64,000 nucleotides of DNA from Desulfitobacterium chlororespirans DSM 11544. GTDB lineage: Bacteria > Bacillota > Desulfitobacteriia > Desulfitobacteriales > Desulfitobacteriaceae. Location: assembly GCF_900143285.1 (NCBI RefSeq), contig NZ_FRDN01000004.1, positions 561,878-625,877 on the forward strand, in the 5' to 3' direction. How positions within the stretch are numbered: position 1 is the stretch's first letter; the number at the start of each line of letters is the position of its first letter. Under the pieces are notes generated by a model. It had not been told where the DNA came from. It saw only the letters and a list, made by a program, of their open reading frames with translations, and did no database searches. Both the position numbers and the translations under genes were made by a program. Below, in pieces: positions 15,849 to 26,106 of this stretch.

Positions 15849-17213
15849 TTAGACACTTTCCTGGGGAATTGGCACGCTTTTGGGAAGCTTTTTCATCTCG
15901 AAAAGGATAACGGTGGAGGTAATCAGGACCGCTAAACTATCAGCGATGGGAGCTGTTCTCCATACCCCTTCGATTCCCCAAAAATTCGGCAGAATCAGCA
16001 GCAGCGGAATGAAGAGCAGCACCTGCCGGGATAAGTTGAGCAAGGTGGATTGAAGCGGCTTGCCCACAGCCTGAAAATAACTGGAGCAGAGAATTTGAAT
16101 TCCGATCAGGGGCAAAAGCGCAAAGAAGACCAACATGGCATGAACGGTAAGCTGGGTAAGAGCCACATCATCTTTGCTGAAAAGACCGATAATTTGATAG
16201 GGCCAGATCCGGATTACCACATAGCCGACGACGGCCAGGATGGTGCTGAAAAGAACGGATTTCTTCAAGGTTTCTTTGATCCGGTCATACTGCTTGGCCC
16301 CGTAGTTAAAGCCGATAAGCGGCTGAGCACCCTGGCTGATGCCGACGATGGGCATAAAGATGATGGTAGAGATGCTCATGATGATTCCTACTGCCGAAAG
16401 GGCTAAATCACCGCCGTAGACCATCAGGGTCTTATTTAAAATCGTTTGCTGAATACTGTTGGCAATTTGCATAGCGAAAGGAGCAAAGCCGATCACCAGA
16501 ATGCCGAAAACGATAGATGGCTGGGGTTTAAGGTTTCTAAGGTGAATTTTGATCGTGCTCCGGTTAGTAAAGTAATACCCCAGGACAAAAAGCGCTGAGA
16601 CGGTTTGACTGCAGACGGAAGCCAAAGCTGAGCCCTTGATCCCCAAGCCCAATTTGAAAATGAACGTATAATTCAAAATGACATTCAAGACTGCACCGAT
16701 GATCTGAGTGAGCATAGCATAGCGGGGATTTCCTTCCGCCCGAATAAAGTTATTCATGCCAAAGGCAATAGAACCGGAGACTGAACCCAGCATAATAATA
16801 TGGGTAAAATCCCGGGCATAAGGCAGCACTTCCGCACTGGCGCCGAACAATTTCAAAATCGGGTCGGTAAATATGAGATAAACAATGGTGAGTAGCAAGG
16901 GCAGCAGAATAAGCAGCCCGGTAGCATTGCCGGCAATCTTTTCTGCTTCTTCTTTTTTCTGTTCGCCCAGTCGGATGGAGATCAGGGCCGTGGCGCCAAT
17001 AGCGATCAGCATCGAAGTAGCCATATTGATAATCATAATCGGAAAGGCCACCGTGGTGGCGGCAATTCCGATATAGCCGACGCCCTGACCGACAAAGATC
17101 CGATCCACGATATTGTATAAGGCATTAACCAGCATGCCGATAATCGCCGGCAAAGAGAACTTCCAAAGAAGTTTGTCGATTTTTTCATCACGCATTTCCA
17201 TATTTCTATTCAT
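15849..17213 (-). CDS. MATE family multidrug efflux transporter
   Basis: A 454-residue protein with 12 membrane segments in two MATE halves; NALYNIVDRIFVGQGVGYIG in the first half and GISQGAQPLIGFNYGAK in the second are diagnostic. AGAGGGG precedes the ATG. Family members expel cationic drugs by Na+ or H+ antiport in the cytoplasmic membrane. Transcription probably starts from the very strong promoter at 17404-17432, which lies inside a 32-bp palindrome, so expression is likely switched by a repressor not encoded next to it. Confidence 0.93.
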   Translation of the reverse strand: MNRNMEMRDEKIDKLLWKFSLPAIIGMLVNALYNIVDRIFVGQGVGYIGIAATTVAFPIMIINMATSMLIAIGATALISIRLGEQKKEEAEKIAGNATGLLILLPLLLTIVYLIFTDPILKLFGASAEVLPYARDFTHIIMLGSVSGSIAFGMNNFIRAEGNPRYAMLTQIIGAVLNVILNYTFIFKLGLGIKGSALASVCSQTVSALFVLGYYFTNRSTIKIHLRNLKPQPSIVFGILVIGFAPFAMQIANSIQQTILNKTLMVYGGDLALSAVGIIMSISTIIFMPIVGISQGAQPLIGFNYGAKQYDRIKETLKKSVLFSTILAVVGYVVIRIWPYQIIGLFSKDDVALTQLTVHAMLVFFALLPLIGIQILCSSYFQAVGKPLQSTLLNLSRQVLLFIPLLLILPNFWGIEGVWRTAPIADSLAVLITSTVILFEMKKLPKSVPIPQESV

Positions 17214-17403
17214 TATCTGTCCCCTCTAAACTCTTTTTATTATTCTAAACTATATTGGTACCTGACAAGTTCCTATAACCTATCGGCATATACTTGTCGC
17301 AACAAGGATTTGTCGAAAAAATATTAAATCAAAGCATTTTTAAGTTTGTTATTGGACCGATTTAAGATAAATGCCTTTGAATTATCAGGTCCGGAAGTTA
17401 TTA

Positions 17404-17447
17404 TTATTACACCACCCCGATATAATTGTCAAGACAATTATATCGGG
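17404..17447 (-). promoter_or_regulatory. MATE promoter overlapped by a 32-bp perfect palindrome
   Basis: On the minus strand TTGACA (17427-17432), 17 bp, TAATAA (17404-17409): a near-ideal sigma-A promoter. The -35 sits at the centre of a perfect palindrome with 15-bp arms (17416-17430 and 17433-17447; CCCGATATAATTGTC and its complement) and a 2-nt centre. The rest of the 17214-17538 gap is AT-rich with no gene. Confidence 0.8.
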
Positions 17448-17538
17448 TAACTTTTAATTTCTACCTTTTTCCGTCAGCAAAACCAGGTTGGTGTGGTAAC
17501 CTTTATCTTCCCAAGCAGTTGTGTTTATGTCTTGTTTT

Positions 17539-18153
17539 TTACCTCACTGAAACATACTTGCTATCTTCTATATAAAATCTCCAGGGATAATCTTTAGCTT
17601 CCTCAGCGTAATCAATTCCCACCCGTTTAGCAGTTACTATGCTCAAGCTTTCCTGGTTTCCCTCTTCCACATATAATTTACTGCCGCACAAATCTTCTCC
17701 ATTTAAGCTTTTATCAATTGATAAGGCCCTGCATAACTTCCCCGGTCCATTCGTCAGCCCAAGTATTTGGCTCTTGTTTAGCTGATGATATGACTTTTTA
17801 AACCGATTTTGGGCCATTAGCTCAAATCCTTCCCTTGGTTCAGCCGCCCTGATCAAAACAGCTTGCGGGTTTCCTTCTTCTCTGGTAACCACATTAAAGC
17901 AATAGTGCATACCGTAGACAATAAATACATAAGAAAACCCTGGCCCGCCATACATCACCTCTACTCTTGGCGTTCTTTTTCCGCTATAGGAATGTGCCGC
18001 TTTATCTTCAATACCTCTATAGGCTTCTGTCTCAACAATTCTTGCCGAAACTTTTTGCCCTCCTATTTCGTGTACGAGGACCTTCCCCAGCAGTTCTCTG
18101 GCGACGATCAATGAATCTCTATTATAGAATTCTCTGCCTAATCGTTTCATCAT
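17539..18153 (-). CDS. 3-methyladenine DNA glycosylase (AAG/MPG family)
   Basis: A 204-residue protein matching the whole AAG fold: ARIVETEAYRGIEDKAAHS with the catalytic Glu, YGMHYCFNVV, VLIRAAEP and NGPGKLCRAL. It excises alkylated purines in base-excision repair in the cytoplasm. GAGGAAG precedes two adjacent ATGs (18153 and 18150); either may be used. It is followed after 60 bp upstream by a methyltransferase gene on the same strand, but no functional link is evident. Confidence 0.94.
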   Translation of the reverse strand: MMKRLGREFYNRDSLIVARELLGKVLVHEIGGQKVSARIVETEAYRGIEDKAAHSYSGKRTPRVEVMYGGPGFSYVFIVYGMHYCFNVVTREEGNPQAVLIRAAEPREGFELMAQNRFKKSYHQLNKSQILGLTNGPGKLCRALSIDKSLNGEDLCGSKLYVEEGNQESLSIVTAKRVGIDYAEEAKDYPWRFYIEDSKYVSVR

Positions 18154-18212
18154 ATCTTCCTCTCTGCTTTTTTACCCGATTTGCCCCGGGCAATCAATCT
18201 TATTAAGAAGAT

Positions 18213-18815
18213 TTAGAGTTTCTGCCCATCAAGGATAAACAAAGATGCCTCCTGCCCCATTAATTTAGCTCCGGTATAAAAAGTCCTGGTTTGAATCTTC
18301 CTGTAGCCTATTTCAGCCATGAGCTCAGCCAGCTCTGCTTGCTCAAATCCGTTATGAACCTGATCGGAAACTACTTTTTCATTTTTATCAAAATCCACGA
18401 TCAATAAGTGTCCGCCTTCTTTTAGTACCTCATACAATCTTGATAAAACCAATCCAACATCAGGGATATGAAGCAACACCTGAGCCATAAAAATATAGTC
18501 GGCGTGCAAGCCCGCAAAGCTGTCTTTTTCAAAGTCAAAGCATAATGTGGTTGCTTTCTGTAGATTAGAACTGGCTATTTTCTGCTTAATTTGTTCAATC
18601 ATGCCTTGTGATGTATCCAGAAAAAGCATCGAATCAAACTCATTCAATAAGTTCATGCCCACAAGGCCGGTTCCACACCCAAAATCAATAGCATTTTTGC
18701 TTTTAGCCTCAACGAGATATTCACGAATAGCATCTGATGATACCTTGGCAATTTCGACTCTTTCAGGTGTGTCATATCTATCAGCTATCATTTCAAACTT
18801 ATCCGTATTCCCCAT
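18213..18815 (-). CDS. Class I SAM-dependent methyltransferase
   Basis: About 200 residues with motif I AIDFGCGTGLVGM, an acidic motif II (LFLDTSQGM) and a post-motif GGHLLIVDFDKNE. ATG at 18815 is preferred because GGAGAGG lies 5-6 nt upstream; GTG at 18821 overlaps that site. Members of this UbiE/Tam-like group methylate small molecules; the substrate is not apparent. Confidence 0.85.
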   Translation of the reverse strand: MGNTDKFEMIADRYDTPERVEIAKVSSDAIREYLVEAKSKNAIDFGCGTGLVGMNLLNEFDSMLFLDTSQGMIEQIKQKIASSNLQKATTLCFDFEKDSFAGLHADYIFMAQVLLHIPDVGLVLSRLYEVLKEGGHLLIVDFDKNEKVVSDQVHNGFEQAELAELMAEIGYRKIQTRTFYTGAKLMGQEASLFILDGQKL

Positions 18816-18878
18816 GATCACCTCTCCAATCTACTTTGGCAAATTGTTGTTGCTATATTAAACAGCCTTTTGAAACAT

Positions 18879-19421
18879 TCAGACCCTCAGGCAGCCACGA
18901 AATGCCCTGCTGCTATAGAAGGAGGGTGCACTGTTATGATAAACGAAGACATGGTCGTAGCGACGGTCAGCAAAGATAGCTCCGCCGAGCTTTCTAATGT
19001 CGGAAGGTGTCTTCAGCCAGCTGGACGTCTTCAGATCGAAATTGCCGTGTCTCTGCAACTCTTTGTATTGTTCTTCCGTTAGCAGCTCAATGCCCATGGC
19101 CGCTGCCATATCAACGGCATTGCCCTCCGGAAATATTCCTTTCTTGTTTCTCTCTTCCTGGCCTTTACCGTCATAACAAATATTCCTGCGTCCGCTTGGC
19201 GTTTCCGGTGAACAATCGTAAAAAATGTATTCACCCGTCACTCCATCCTGAGCAACGACATCGGGTTCACCCCCGGTTCTTTCCATTTCACTGAGTGACC
19301 AAAGTTTTTCCCCACTCTCTTCCAACCTTGCCTGCACTACAGCCCATTCAAGGCCGTTATGCCGGTTCATATTTTCCTCAAAGCGTTTCTTTAGTAGTCC
19401 GATTAATTCGCTGTTTGTCAC
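18879..19421 (-). CDS. DUF4256 family protein
   Basis: A 180-residue soluble protein of uncharacterised family DUF4256. Recognisable features are GLEWAVVQARLE, the central MERTGGEPDVV and a SGRRNICYDGKGQEERNKKG stretch, then a C-terminal HVFVYHNSAPSFYSSRAFRG. No known catalytic motif or signal is present. It reads in the same direction as the methyltransferase and glycosylase, with short gaps. Function unknown. Confidence 0.8.
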   Translation of the reverse strand: MTNSELIGLLKKRFEENMNRHNGLEWAVVQARLEESGEKLWSLSEMERTGGEPDVVAQDGVTGEYIFYDCSPETPSGRRNICYDGKGQEERNKKGIFPEGNAVDMAAAMGIELLTEEQYKELQRHGNFDLKTSSWLKTPSDIRKLGGAIFADRRYDHVFVYHNSAPSFYSSRAFRGCLRV

Positions 19422-19661
19422 TGCTATCCCTCCATCTTCATCTCATTATCTAATTCCGTACTATGGTTTGTATTTTTTTCGATTGCTGATTTTTCATGCC
19501 CATGATAGTGGTGTGGGTGTGATAAACTGGACACTAAGTAGCTCCCACATACCCTGAAGAGGTAAAAATATGTACGGTAAGATAGATTATTTTATCAATT
19601 TTTGATAAGCTTCTTAGGTAACGCTTATCGACTATTATTTTGTTCCTTGGAGGTTTTAGCT

Positions 19662-20930
19662 TTGAGATTAATTACAGTACTATTCATAGCCCTGGCTATG
19701 CTACTAAACTTCGCAGTACCTGTCTTCGGCTCTCCAGATAAAGTTCCGGTTCCGGAAATAAGCAGCGAAGGTGCCATTTTAATTGATATTACCACAGGCC
19801 AGACCCTATTTGCCAAAAATCCCGATCATCCTTATGAACCGGCCAGCACTACCAAAATTATGAGCGCTCTCATTGCTCTGGAAAAAGGAAATCTAAATGA
19901 TCTGGTGACCGCCGGTCCCTCCGTGCTGGATCAGGAATTGACCCAGGGAACACGTATCTATCTGGAACCAGGTGAGCAAGTGACCCTGGAAAATCTTCTC
20001 TATGCTTTGTTGCTTAACTCTGCTAACGACGCAGCGGTGGCAATTGCGGAGCATATTGGCGGCGATATCCAAGGCTTCACAGATTTGATGAACGCTAAGG
20101 CCAAAGAAATCGGAGCATTAAACACCTCTTTTAAGAATCCCAGCGGTTTAAGCGCGGACGGTCATCTAACTACAGCCCGGGATCTGGCAATGATTGCCCG
20201 TTTTGCTTATCAAAATCCTGTTTTCAGAGATTACGTCAAGACGAAGACAAAGATTATCCCTAGAAACAGAGAAAATATTCCCACGGAAATGTATAACATC
20301 AATGAGTTTATATGGACCGAGCCTACCGTAACCGGTATGAAAACCGGTTATACCTCTTCAGCCGGCAATACCTACGTCGCCACTGCTGAGAGAGATGGAC
20401 GTGCCTTACTTGGCGTTGTTTTAAAGTCGCCAAGCAAGACAAGTATCTATACGGATATGAGAAAACTTTTTGAATATGGTTTTACCAACTTTGAAAATGT
20501 AGTCTATAAGCCCAAAGGCACAGCGCTTTCCAGTCTAATGGTAGGTGATACCCCCGTTAATCTCATTCTTACCGACGAGATAATCCATACCAGGGAGATT
20601 GGCAGTACCGCCCCCCCGGATATATCCCTTCATGTACTGCCGATTGCTTCCGAGCTCAAAGAAATAATGAAAGATCAGGTTCTAACCAGCGTCCAAACCG
20701 TAGAGGAGGATAGGGTTCTTAATTCCTTTGCCTTAATGGCCGACAGCAGCGTTATACCCCCGCAGCCGTCCAGTGAAAGTAAAAAGTCCTTAAACTGGGT
20801 GGCGCCAATTAGCTTAATCTTATTATTATTTCTCTATATGGTATATAGGAGAGTATCCTATCTAAGAAGACATCGAAGCATCGAGCGGAAAATGACAGCC
20901 GGAAGATACCGGGACAGGGATCTCTTTTAA
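19662..20930 (+). CDS. D-alanyl-D-alanine carboxypeptidase (DacF/PBP5 type)
   Basis: Penicillin-binding protein that trims the terminal D-Ala of peptidoglycan stems outside the membrane. All three serine-peptidase motifs are present: S-T-T-K (SxxK), S-A-N, and K-T-G in MKTGYTSSAGN. A signal peptide (MRLITVLFIALAMLLN) leads and a single C-terminal membrane helix (APISLILLLFLYMV) with a basic tail anchors it. TTG at 19662 is chosen because TTGGAGG lies 8 nt before; an upstream in-frame start at 19602 lacks a ribosome site and would precede the signal peptide. About 422 residues. A GATAAGC...GCTTATC inverted repeat (19604-19629) precedes it. In spore formers such enzymes shape cortex or vegetative wall; which applies here is open. 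Confidence 0.92.
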   Translation: MRLITVLFIALAMLLNFAVPVFGSPDKVPVPEISSEGAILIDITTGQTLFAKNPDHPYEPASTTKIMSALIALEKGNLNDLVTAGPSVLDQELTQGTRIYLEPGEQVTLENLLYALLLNSANDAAVAIAEHIGGDIQGFTDLMNAKAKEIGALNTSFKNPSGLSADGHLTTARDLAMIARFAYQNPVFRDYVKTKTKIIPRNRENIPTEMYNINEFIWTEPTVTGMKTGYTSSAGNTYVATAERDGRALLGVVLKSPSKTSIYTDMRKLFEYGFTNFENVVYKPKGTALSSLMVGDTPVNLILTDEIIHTREIGSTAPPDISLHVLPIASELKEIMKDQVLTSVQTVEEDRVLNSFALMADSSVIPPQPSSESKKSLNWVAPISLILLLFLYMVYRRVSYLRRHRSIERKMTAGRYRDRDLF

Positions 20931-20941
20931 GGATAGTGTTT

Positions 20942-20967
20942 AAAGGCAGCGGATTCGCTGCCTTTTT
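20942..20967 (+). terminator. Terminator after the carboxypeptidase gene
   Basis: AAAGGCAGCG / CGCTGCCTTT stem with a 4-nt loop and TTTTT, 11 bp after the stop codon. Confidence 0.92.
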
Positions 20968-21041
20968 CAGCACTGTTCACATGAATTCACCCTTTTGGGG
21001 GACACTATGGCTATATGGCAATTTCTACAGGGAGGTACACT

Positions 21042-23102
21042 ATGGAGAATCAGCAAACAAACCAGAAATCCTTAGATCTTGATGCCGCTCGGGTCAGTCA
21101 TAACAAGGGGTATCTCACTACCAACCAGGGGGTCGGGGTTAGCAATACGGATGACTCTCTCAAAGCAGGCAAACGGGGCCCTACCCTCATGGAGGATTTT
21201 ATCTTTCGGGAAAAGGTTACCCATTTTGACCATGAACGGATTCCCGAGCGGGTTGTTCACGCCCGGGGCTCAGGTGCCCATGGTTACTTCCAGGTTTACG
21301 AGAACCTGTCTCATCTGACCAAGGCTCATTTTCTCAGCGATCCCAATCTGATTACACCGGTCTTCGTCCGTTTTTCCACCGTTGCAGGATTTCGCGGCTC
21401 CTCGGATACCGTGCGGGATGTCCGTGGTTTTGCGGTTAAATTCTACACACAGGAAGGCAATTATGATATCGTGGGCAACAACATGCCGGTATTCTTTATC
21501 CAGGATGCTATTAAGTTCCCCGATCTCATCCATTCCCTAAAACCTGAGCCCAACAATGAGATGCCCCAGGCGGCCTCAGCCCACGACACCTTCTGGGACT
21601 TTGTGGTGAATACTCCGGAGACCATGCACAATGTCATGTGGCTGATGTCTCCCCGCGCTGTTCCCAAAAGTTTTCGCATGATGGAAGGCTTTGGCATCAA
21701 CACCTTCCGTCTGGTCAACGCCAAAGGTGAATTTAAATTTGTAAAATTTCACTGGAAGCCTGTTCTGGGTGTCCATTCCCTGGTCTGGGATGAAGCCCAG
21801 AAGGTGGCCGGCAAGGATCCTGATTTCAACCGCAGGGACCTTTGGGAGACTATTGCACAGGGCCAGACCGTCGAATTTGAACTCGGCATTCAGGTGCTGA
21901 AACCGGATGATGAGTTCAGGTTTGATTTCGATATTCTGGATCCCACCAAGCTTTGGCCTGAGGAATTAATCCCCGTTCAGAAAATCGGCAAGATGACACT
22001 GAACCAGAACCCGGACAATTTTTTCGCCGAAACGGAACAGGTGGCTTTTTGTCCGGCCAATGTGGTACCCGGCATTGATTTCAGCAATGATCCTTTGCTC
22101 CAGGGTCGGTTGTTCTCCTATCTGGACACTCAGCTCTCCCGTCTGGGAGGTCCCAACTTCCACCAGCTTCCCATTAACCGCCCGCTGCCCAAGGTAAACA
22201 ACAACCAACGGGACGGCATGCACCGCATGACCATTGACGAGGGGCAGACCAGCTACTACCCCAACTCCCTGAATAAGGGTGAGCCTCACGCCGCCCGCGC
22301 TGGGGAAAGTCACTTCGAACACTATCAGGAAAAAGTCGATGGCCATGTTATCCGGGAGCGCAGCGAGAGCTTCCGGGATCACTACACCCAACCGGCTATG
22401 TTTTGGAACAGTATGTCCGACTGGGAAAGACAACACATCATCGATGCTTTCCGGTTCGAGCTGGGCAAATGCAAGCATAAGCATACCCACCAAAAGCTTG
22501 TGGATATGCTGGGCAACGTGGATCCGCAGCTGGCCCAAAAGGTGGCGGAGGGCTTAGGGGCCACACCTCCAGCCAACGGGGCCAATCCCACCACGGCTTC
22601 TTCCCCCGCTCTCAGTATGGCTAATACCGCCAAGAGCCCGAAAACCAGAAAAGTGGCTGTCCTCCTTGAAAGCGGTTTCGATAAAGCTCAGTTTGATGCT
22701 CTTACCGCTACCCTTATTGCCGACGGTGCTTGTTTTGATGTGGTGTCCTGTAAGCTGGGACCGGTTACTGCCGGTGATAACTGCAAGGTAGAAGGCAACC
22801 AGACTTACGCTACCACAGCTTCTGTCTTTTACGATGCCGTTTATATCCCCGGCGGTTCCCACACTGAGGCCCTCAAAGGCTCGGCGGATGTGCAGGGTTT
22901 CCTCTTGGACACCTTTAACCATTATAAGACCATTGGTCTGAGCGGTGAGGCGTCGGCTCTGCTGGACCTGTTGCCTTCCGGACAAAAGCCGGCGCCAGGT
23001 GTCGTCTGCGAACCGGCCGCGGCCGGGAACATGGAAGTCTACGCCAATAACTTCCTGGCAGCACTCACAACGGGACGTCATTTCGAGCGGAATGTCCACT
23101 AA
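21042..23102 (+). CDS. katE: Large-subunit catalase (HPII/KatE, clade 2)
   Basis: About 686 residues. The catalase core has the distal His in [13 protein letters not shown], Asn in [18 protein letters not shown], and the haem-ligand Tyr motif [20 protein letters not shown]-terminal DJ-1/class I amidotransferase-like domain begins near 540 ([18 protein letters not shown]), which defines the large-subunit clade. ATG at 21042 follows GGGAGG; a start at 21015 has none. It breaks down hydrogen peroxide in the cytoplasm and would protect an anaerobe during air exposure or in spores. A decayed copy of its 3' end and terminator occurs at 36130-36267. Confidence 0.97.
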   Translation: MENQQTNQKSLDLDAARVSHNKGYLTTNQGVGVSNTDDSLKAGKRGPTLMEDFIFREKVTHFDHERIPERVVHARGSGAHGYFQVYENLSHLTKAHFLSDPNLITPVFVRFSTVAGFRGSSDTVRDVRGFAVKFYTQEGNYDIVGNNMPVFFIQDAIKFPDLIHSLKPEPNNEMPQAASAHDTFWDFVVNTPETMHNVMWLMSPRAVPKSFRMMEGFGINTFRLVNAKGEFKFVKFHWKPVLGVHSLVWDEAQKVAGKDPDFNRRDLWETIAQGQTVEFELGIQVLKPDDEFRFDFDILDPTKLWPEELIPVQKIGKMTLNQNPDNFFAETEQVAFCPANVVPGIDFSNDPLLQGRLFSYLDTQLSRLGGPNFHQLPINRPLPKVNNNQRDGMHRMTIDEGQTSYYPNSLNKGEPHAARAGESHFEHYQEKVDGHVIRERSESFRDHYTQPAMFWNSMSDWERQHIIDAFRFELGKCKHKHTHQKLVDMLGNVDPQLAQKVAEGLGATPPANGANPTTASSPALSMANTAKSPKTRKVAVLLESGFDKAQFDALTATLIADGACFDVVSCKLGPVTAGDNCKVEGNQTYATTASVFYDAVYIPGGSHTEALKGSADVQGFLLDTFNHYKTIGLSGEASALLDLLPSGQKPAPGVVCEPAAAGNMEVYANNFLAALTTGRHFERNVH

Positions 23103-23110
23103 AATAATCC

Positions 23111-23172
23111 AAAAGGGACCCCAGTGCTCTATCAGATAAGACAATCTGAAGACGCTGCGGTCCCTTTTTTTT
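23111..23172 (+). terminator. katE terminator
   Basis: AAAAGGGACC (23111-23120) pairs with GGTCCCTTTT (23159-23168), with an inner TCAGA/TCTGA stem and a run of eight T. The same structure is repeated at 36207-36267. Confidence 0.85.
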
Positions 23173-23283
23173 GCTCCGCTCCCCGCGGCATGTCAATCCA
23201 TCCGCCATGTTGAGGCACTGTTATAATCTCCTCTTCGCCTGAATAAAGTGTATCATAATCAACATGGGAAAGGGAACATGGCG

Positions 23284-23799
23284 ATGAATGATAACAACAC
23301 CAACACATGTCGGTACAGGGTGGATGTGCCGTATCCGCCGGTGCGGGTGGCCGGCCTAAATCCCGTTTATGCCTGTGAAATGCTTGGTAACATGGGGGAC
23401 GCCGTTTCCGAAATGAGCGATGTTACTCGGTATTTCTATATCTCCGTTGTGACGAAACCCCAGTATAGTTGGATCTCAGGCTGCTTTCGCGATATCAGCA
23501 TCGTTGAAATGCACCATCTCAATATATTCGCCGAGCTCGCCCTGCTGCTGGGAGCGGACCCACGGCTTTGGAGCTGCCGGGATTGTATGCAATGGTGGTC
23601 CCCTTCCTATATCGGTTATCCTCACGGGGTGCGTGCTCTGATCGCTGAATCAATCCAAGCAGAGGAAGCAGCCATCCGCAAATATTCCCATCAGGCGGAT
23701 ACCATCTGCGATATGAATATTGTGGCCATCTTACGCCGCATCATCCAGGACGAGGTGCACCATCTCCAGATTTTCAGAGAGATGTACCAGCAGGTTTAA
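23284..23799 (+). CDS. Ferritin-like di-iron domain protein
   Basis: About 171 residues predicted as a four-helix bundle. Iron-binding style motifs are visible: E-M-H-H-L in helix 2, E-E-A-A-I in helix 3 and D-E-V-H-H-L in helix 4, fitting ExxH pairs of the ferritin/rubrerythrin-like superfamily. There is no rubredoxin Cys module. Starts at 23284 and 23278 are both possible behind GGGAAAGGGA. It follows katE, so oxidative-stress or spore-coat-associated roles are reasonable guesses, but a specific function is not shown. Confidence 0.75.
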   Translation: MNDNNTNTCRYRVDVPYPPVRVAGLNPVYACEMLGNMGDAVSEMSDVTRYFYISVVTKPQYSWISGCFRDISIVEMHHLNIFAELALLLGADPRLWSCRDCMQWWSPSYIGYPHGVRALIAESIQAEEAAIRKYSHQADTICDMNIVAILRRIIQDEVHHLQIFREMYQQV

Positions 23800-23984
23800 C
23801 AAACACTATCCTCTATATCTTCGTATTCTATGGCAAACAGCCTTTCATCACTCAAATCCTCCATTTGGGCTAATCTATTATAGCCCACATTTTATCTGCT
23901 GCCTGAAAACCGTTTCGTTTTGATCATTTATTCATATTAAAAAGAATCTGTTATATAGTGCTAAGGAAGATGAGTCTTTCAGTA

Positions 23985-24449
23985 TTATGAATTCGGATCG
24001 GAGGTCCAGCCTTTCATACTATCTTTAATATCAAAAACCAAACCTTTGTTCCTTATAAAGACTACGTTTTCATCAGGATATGTCGCAATATCATCCTTTT
24101 CACGAGTACCTGCATCAAGTATCTGCAGAATCTCCGAACCATTGTTAATGAATTGATGGGCGATCTCCTGACCGGCAGGTTTGGAAATGACATCACCCGT
24201 TTTAATGGACACCTCTTCCCCATTCATCCTCAATAGACCACTCCCCTGCATGATGAGAAAAAACTCCTCTTGCTTTGAATGGGAATGATATTTTACGCTC
24301 TTGCCGCCTGGTTTTACATAGTCGATGTTGACATAGATTTTTTCACATCCCAAAGCGTTACCGATTAATAAGGTTTGCATTTTTGATTGAAAATCCGGAT
24401 CATCGATATGCTCCCTGGGCATGTTATCAATGTTTAATATTTTCTTCAT
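23985..24449 (-). CDS. Cupin domain protein
   Basis: A 154-residue single-domain cupin with both conserved boxes: G-x5-HxH-x-K-x4-E (KYHSHSKQEEFFLIMQGSG) and G-D-x4-P-x-G-x3-H (GDVISKPAGQEIAHQF). The metal-binding His/Glu set is complete. GGAGG precedes the ATG. Stand-alone cupins range from isomerases to dioxygenases or sugar-binding proteins, so no reaction is assigned. A degenerate second copy of its C-terminal half is at 54646-54802. Confidence 0.87.
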   Translation of the reverse strand: MKKILNIDNMPREHIDDPDFQSKMQTLLIGNALGCEKIYVNIDYVKPGGKSVKYHSHSKQEEFFLIMQGSGLLRMNGEEVSIKTGDVISKPAGQEIAHQFINNGSEILQILDAGTREKDDIATYPDENVVFIRNKGLVFDIKDSMKGWTSDPNS

Positions 24450-24527
24450 GCAGAGTCCTCCATTTTTTTACCCGTATTGTATCGTATTTGCTTCATACCA
24501 TGACCTCGTTTTCTCAGGCAAACCGCT

Positions 24528-25811
24528 TCAGTAATCGGTGGAGTAGATATCCGCCCAAGCCAGTGTGTCATACCGCCCGAACAGCATAGCGATGTGTACA
24601 TCGCCGGTAAAAATATCCACATTATGCAGGGTGGAGGCAAATCGGTAGTCGCGGGTAAAATAGCTGTCCGGCGCGCCAGGTAGCTGGCCCTCTTCCTGGC
24701 CTGAAGGAAATTTTTTGATCACGTCTTCATAAGCGTCCCCCAGCTTGATGTCACGGAACATCACATCGAGATAGTCGCGGATGTTGATCGCCATAAGATA
24801 TTGGTTTTTATCATCGCTCTTTTCTTTGGGAAGAGTGCGGAATGTATAGCTCCAGCCGTCGGCATTGACCAGGGTATAATCGGCATAGCTGTCTTCACGG
24901 TACTCATAGGCCCCTTCGGGCAGATTGAGCAGCTTTTTCGCCTCGTCCAGGGTCATGCCAATGGCAAGCCCGTGAAAGGATTTTAGTTCATCGCGGCTTA
25001 CCTTTTTTAAGTAGTCCGTCTCCTGGGGCGGTGGGGCAAATGGTCCTTCACGGGGTATCAGGGTAAATTCGCTGAACTTTAAATAATACGACTCTCCCTC
25101 CGGGACTTCGGTGAAAGTCGCCTTCACATCCTGCGTATGGTAGACCTCCATTCCCTGATCCCCTTCAAGAATCCTGCGATCTAGGTCGGGCGGCACGCGG
25201 TCCGTCTGGATTTGATACACTTTGAAAACAGCATCATAACTGCCGTTGCCGTTATCGGTAAGCTGCTTTAAAAACAGCCGGTGCACCCGGATCACATCCT
25301 CAATCACACTGCCCATCTGAACATCTCCGCTGGCCGTCACACCGGAGATCCCTGTGCTGTATCTTTTCGGCTTGATCCCGAAATACTTCATCAAGACATC
25401 ATCGACCTGCTTCTGCGTGCGGATATTAGCCGGCTTTCCCTCTGCCGGCCTGGTATTCATGAAGGCAAAATATAGCACATCATCCTGCAGCGTATTTTCA
25501 TTGACGGTAAATACTCTGTTATTTACCAGAGTGTGGTGCTCCACAAAATAGTCGTAGTATTTTTTTACAACAGGGGTTGCCGGCTTCGTTGCCTCGTTTT
25601 CCGTCCCGTCAGACATAGGGGTATCCTGTGCCGGTGCTGAAACACCAGGCGTTTCGGAAGGTGGAGGAGTATTGTCCGTCTGCTCCCCGGACAGAGCCGG
25701 GTTTGTGCAGGCGGACAGCAGCATGGCTATCAGCAAGAATGCACACCCATACCATGCTTTGCTTTTCTTGTTTTTGATGCTATTCCATTTTTTTACCGCA
25801 GTCATACCCAT
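24528..25811 (-). CDS. Uncharacterised lipoprotein
   Basis: A 427-residue protein with a basic N-terminus, a hydrophobic stretch and lipobox LLSAC (Cys near 35), then a Pro/Thr/Ser/Glu-rich linker to about 80 typical of surface lipoproteins. The remainder has two parts: a beta-rich region (80-270) and a C-terminal region (270-427) with IGMTLDEAKKLLNLP and IKLGDAYEDVIKKFP, each resembling the repeated SmpA/BamE-like G-x-[ST]-x2-[ED] helical turn. No enzyme motif was found. It is monocistronic. Function unknown. Confidence 0.8.
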   Translation of the reverse strand: MGMTAVKKWNSIKNKKSKAWYGCAFLLIAMLLSACTNPALSGEQTDNTPPPSETPGVSAPAQDTPMSDGTENEATKPATPVVKKYYDYFVEHHTLVNNRVFTVNENTLQDDVLYFAFMNTRPAEGKPANIRTQKQVDDVLMKYFGIKPKRYSTGISGVTASGDVQMGSVIEDVIRVHRLFLKQLTDNGNGSYDAVFKVYQIQTDRVPPDLDRRILEGDQGMEVYHTQDVKATFTEVPEGESYYLKFSEFTLIPREGPFAPPPQETDYLKKVSRDELKSFHGLAIGMTLDEAKKLLNLPEGAYEYREDSYADYTLVNADGWSYTFRTLPKEKSDDKNQYLMAINIRDYLDVMFRDIKLGDAYEDVIKKFPSGQEEGQLPGAPDSYFTRDYRFASTLHNVDIFTGDVHIAMLFGRYDTLAWADIYSTDY

Positions 25812-26106
25812 TGCCTCTCCTTGATAGCGTTTATTTCAAATCAAAACGCCCCATGATTCGGGCAGTTTACCAAGGTCGCCTTGCATCTGATTATGAATAT
25901 TTTACCATAAAGAAGGGTGTCTATATATCTTTTTAGCAGCTCAAACTAAGGAAAGTTTAGTTATATTGTTTATCAATACCGGAGTTGCATCTTCATCAGC
26001 AATAAATCAAAGCGTAATATAAACAAGTAATAAGGCGTATGGCGATAAAGACTATGCTGCGGGACAGCTTCAGCTCTCTGAAAATAATACTGATCAAAAT
26101 TTCAAA

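Noticed and set aside
21966-22538. 190-codon minus-strand open frame
   Set aside because: Antisense to katE; no sensible protein features.
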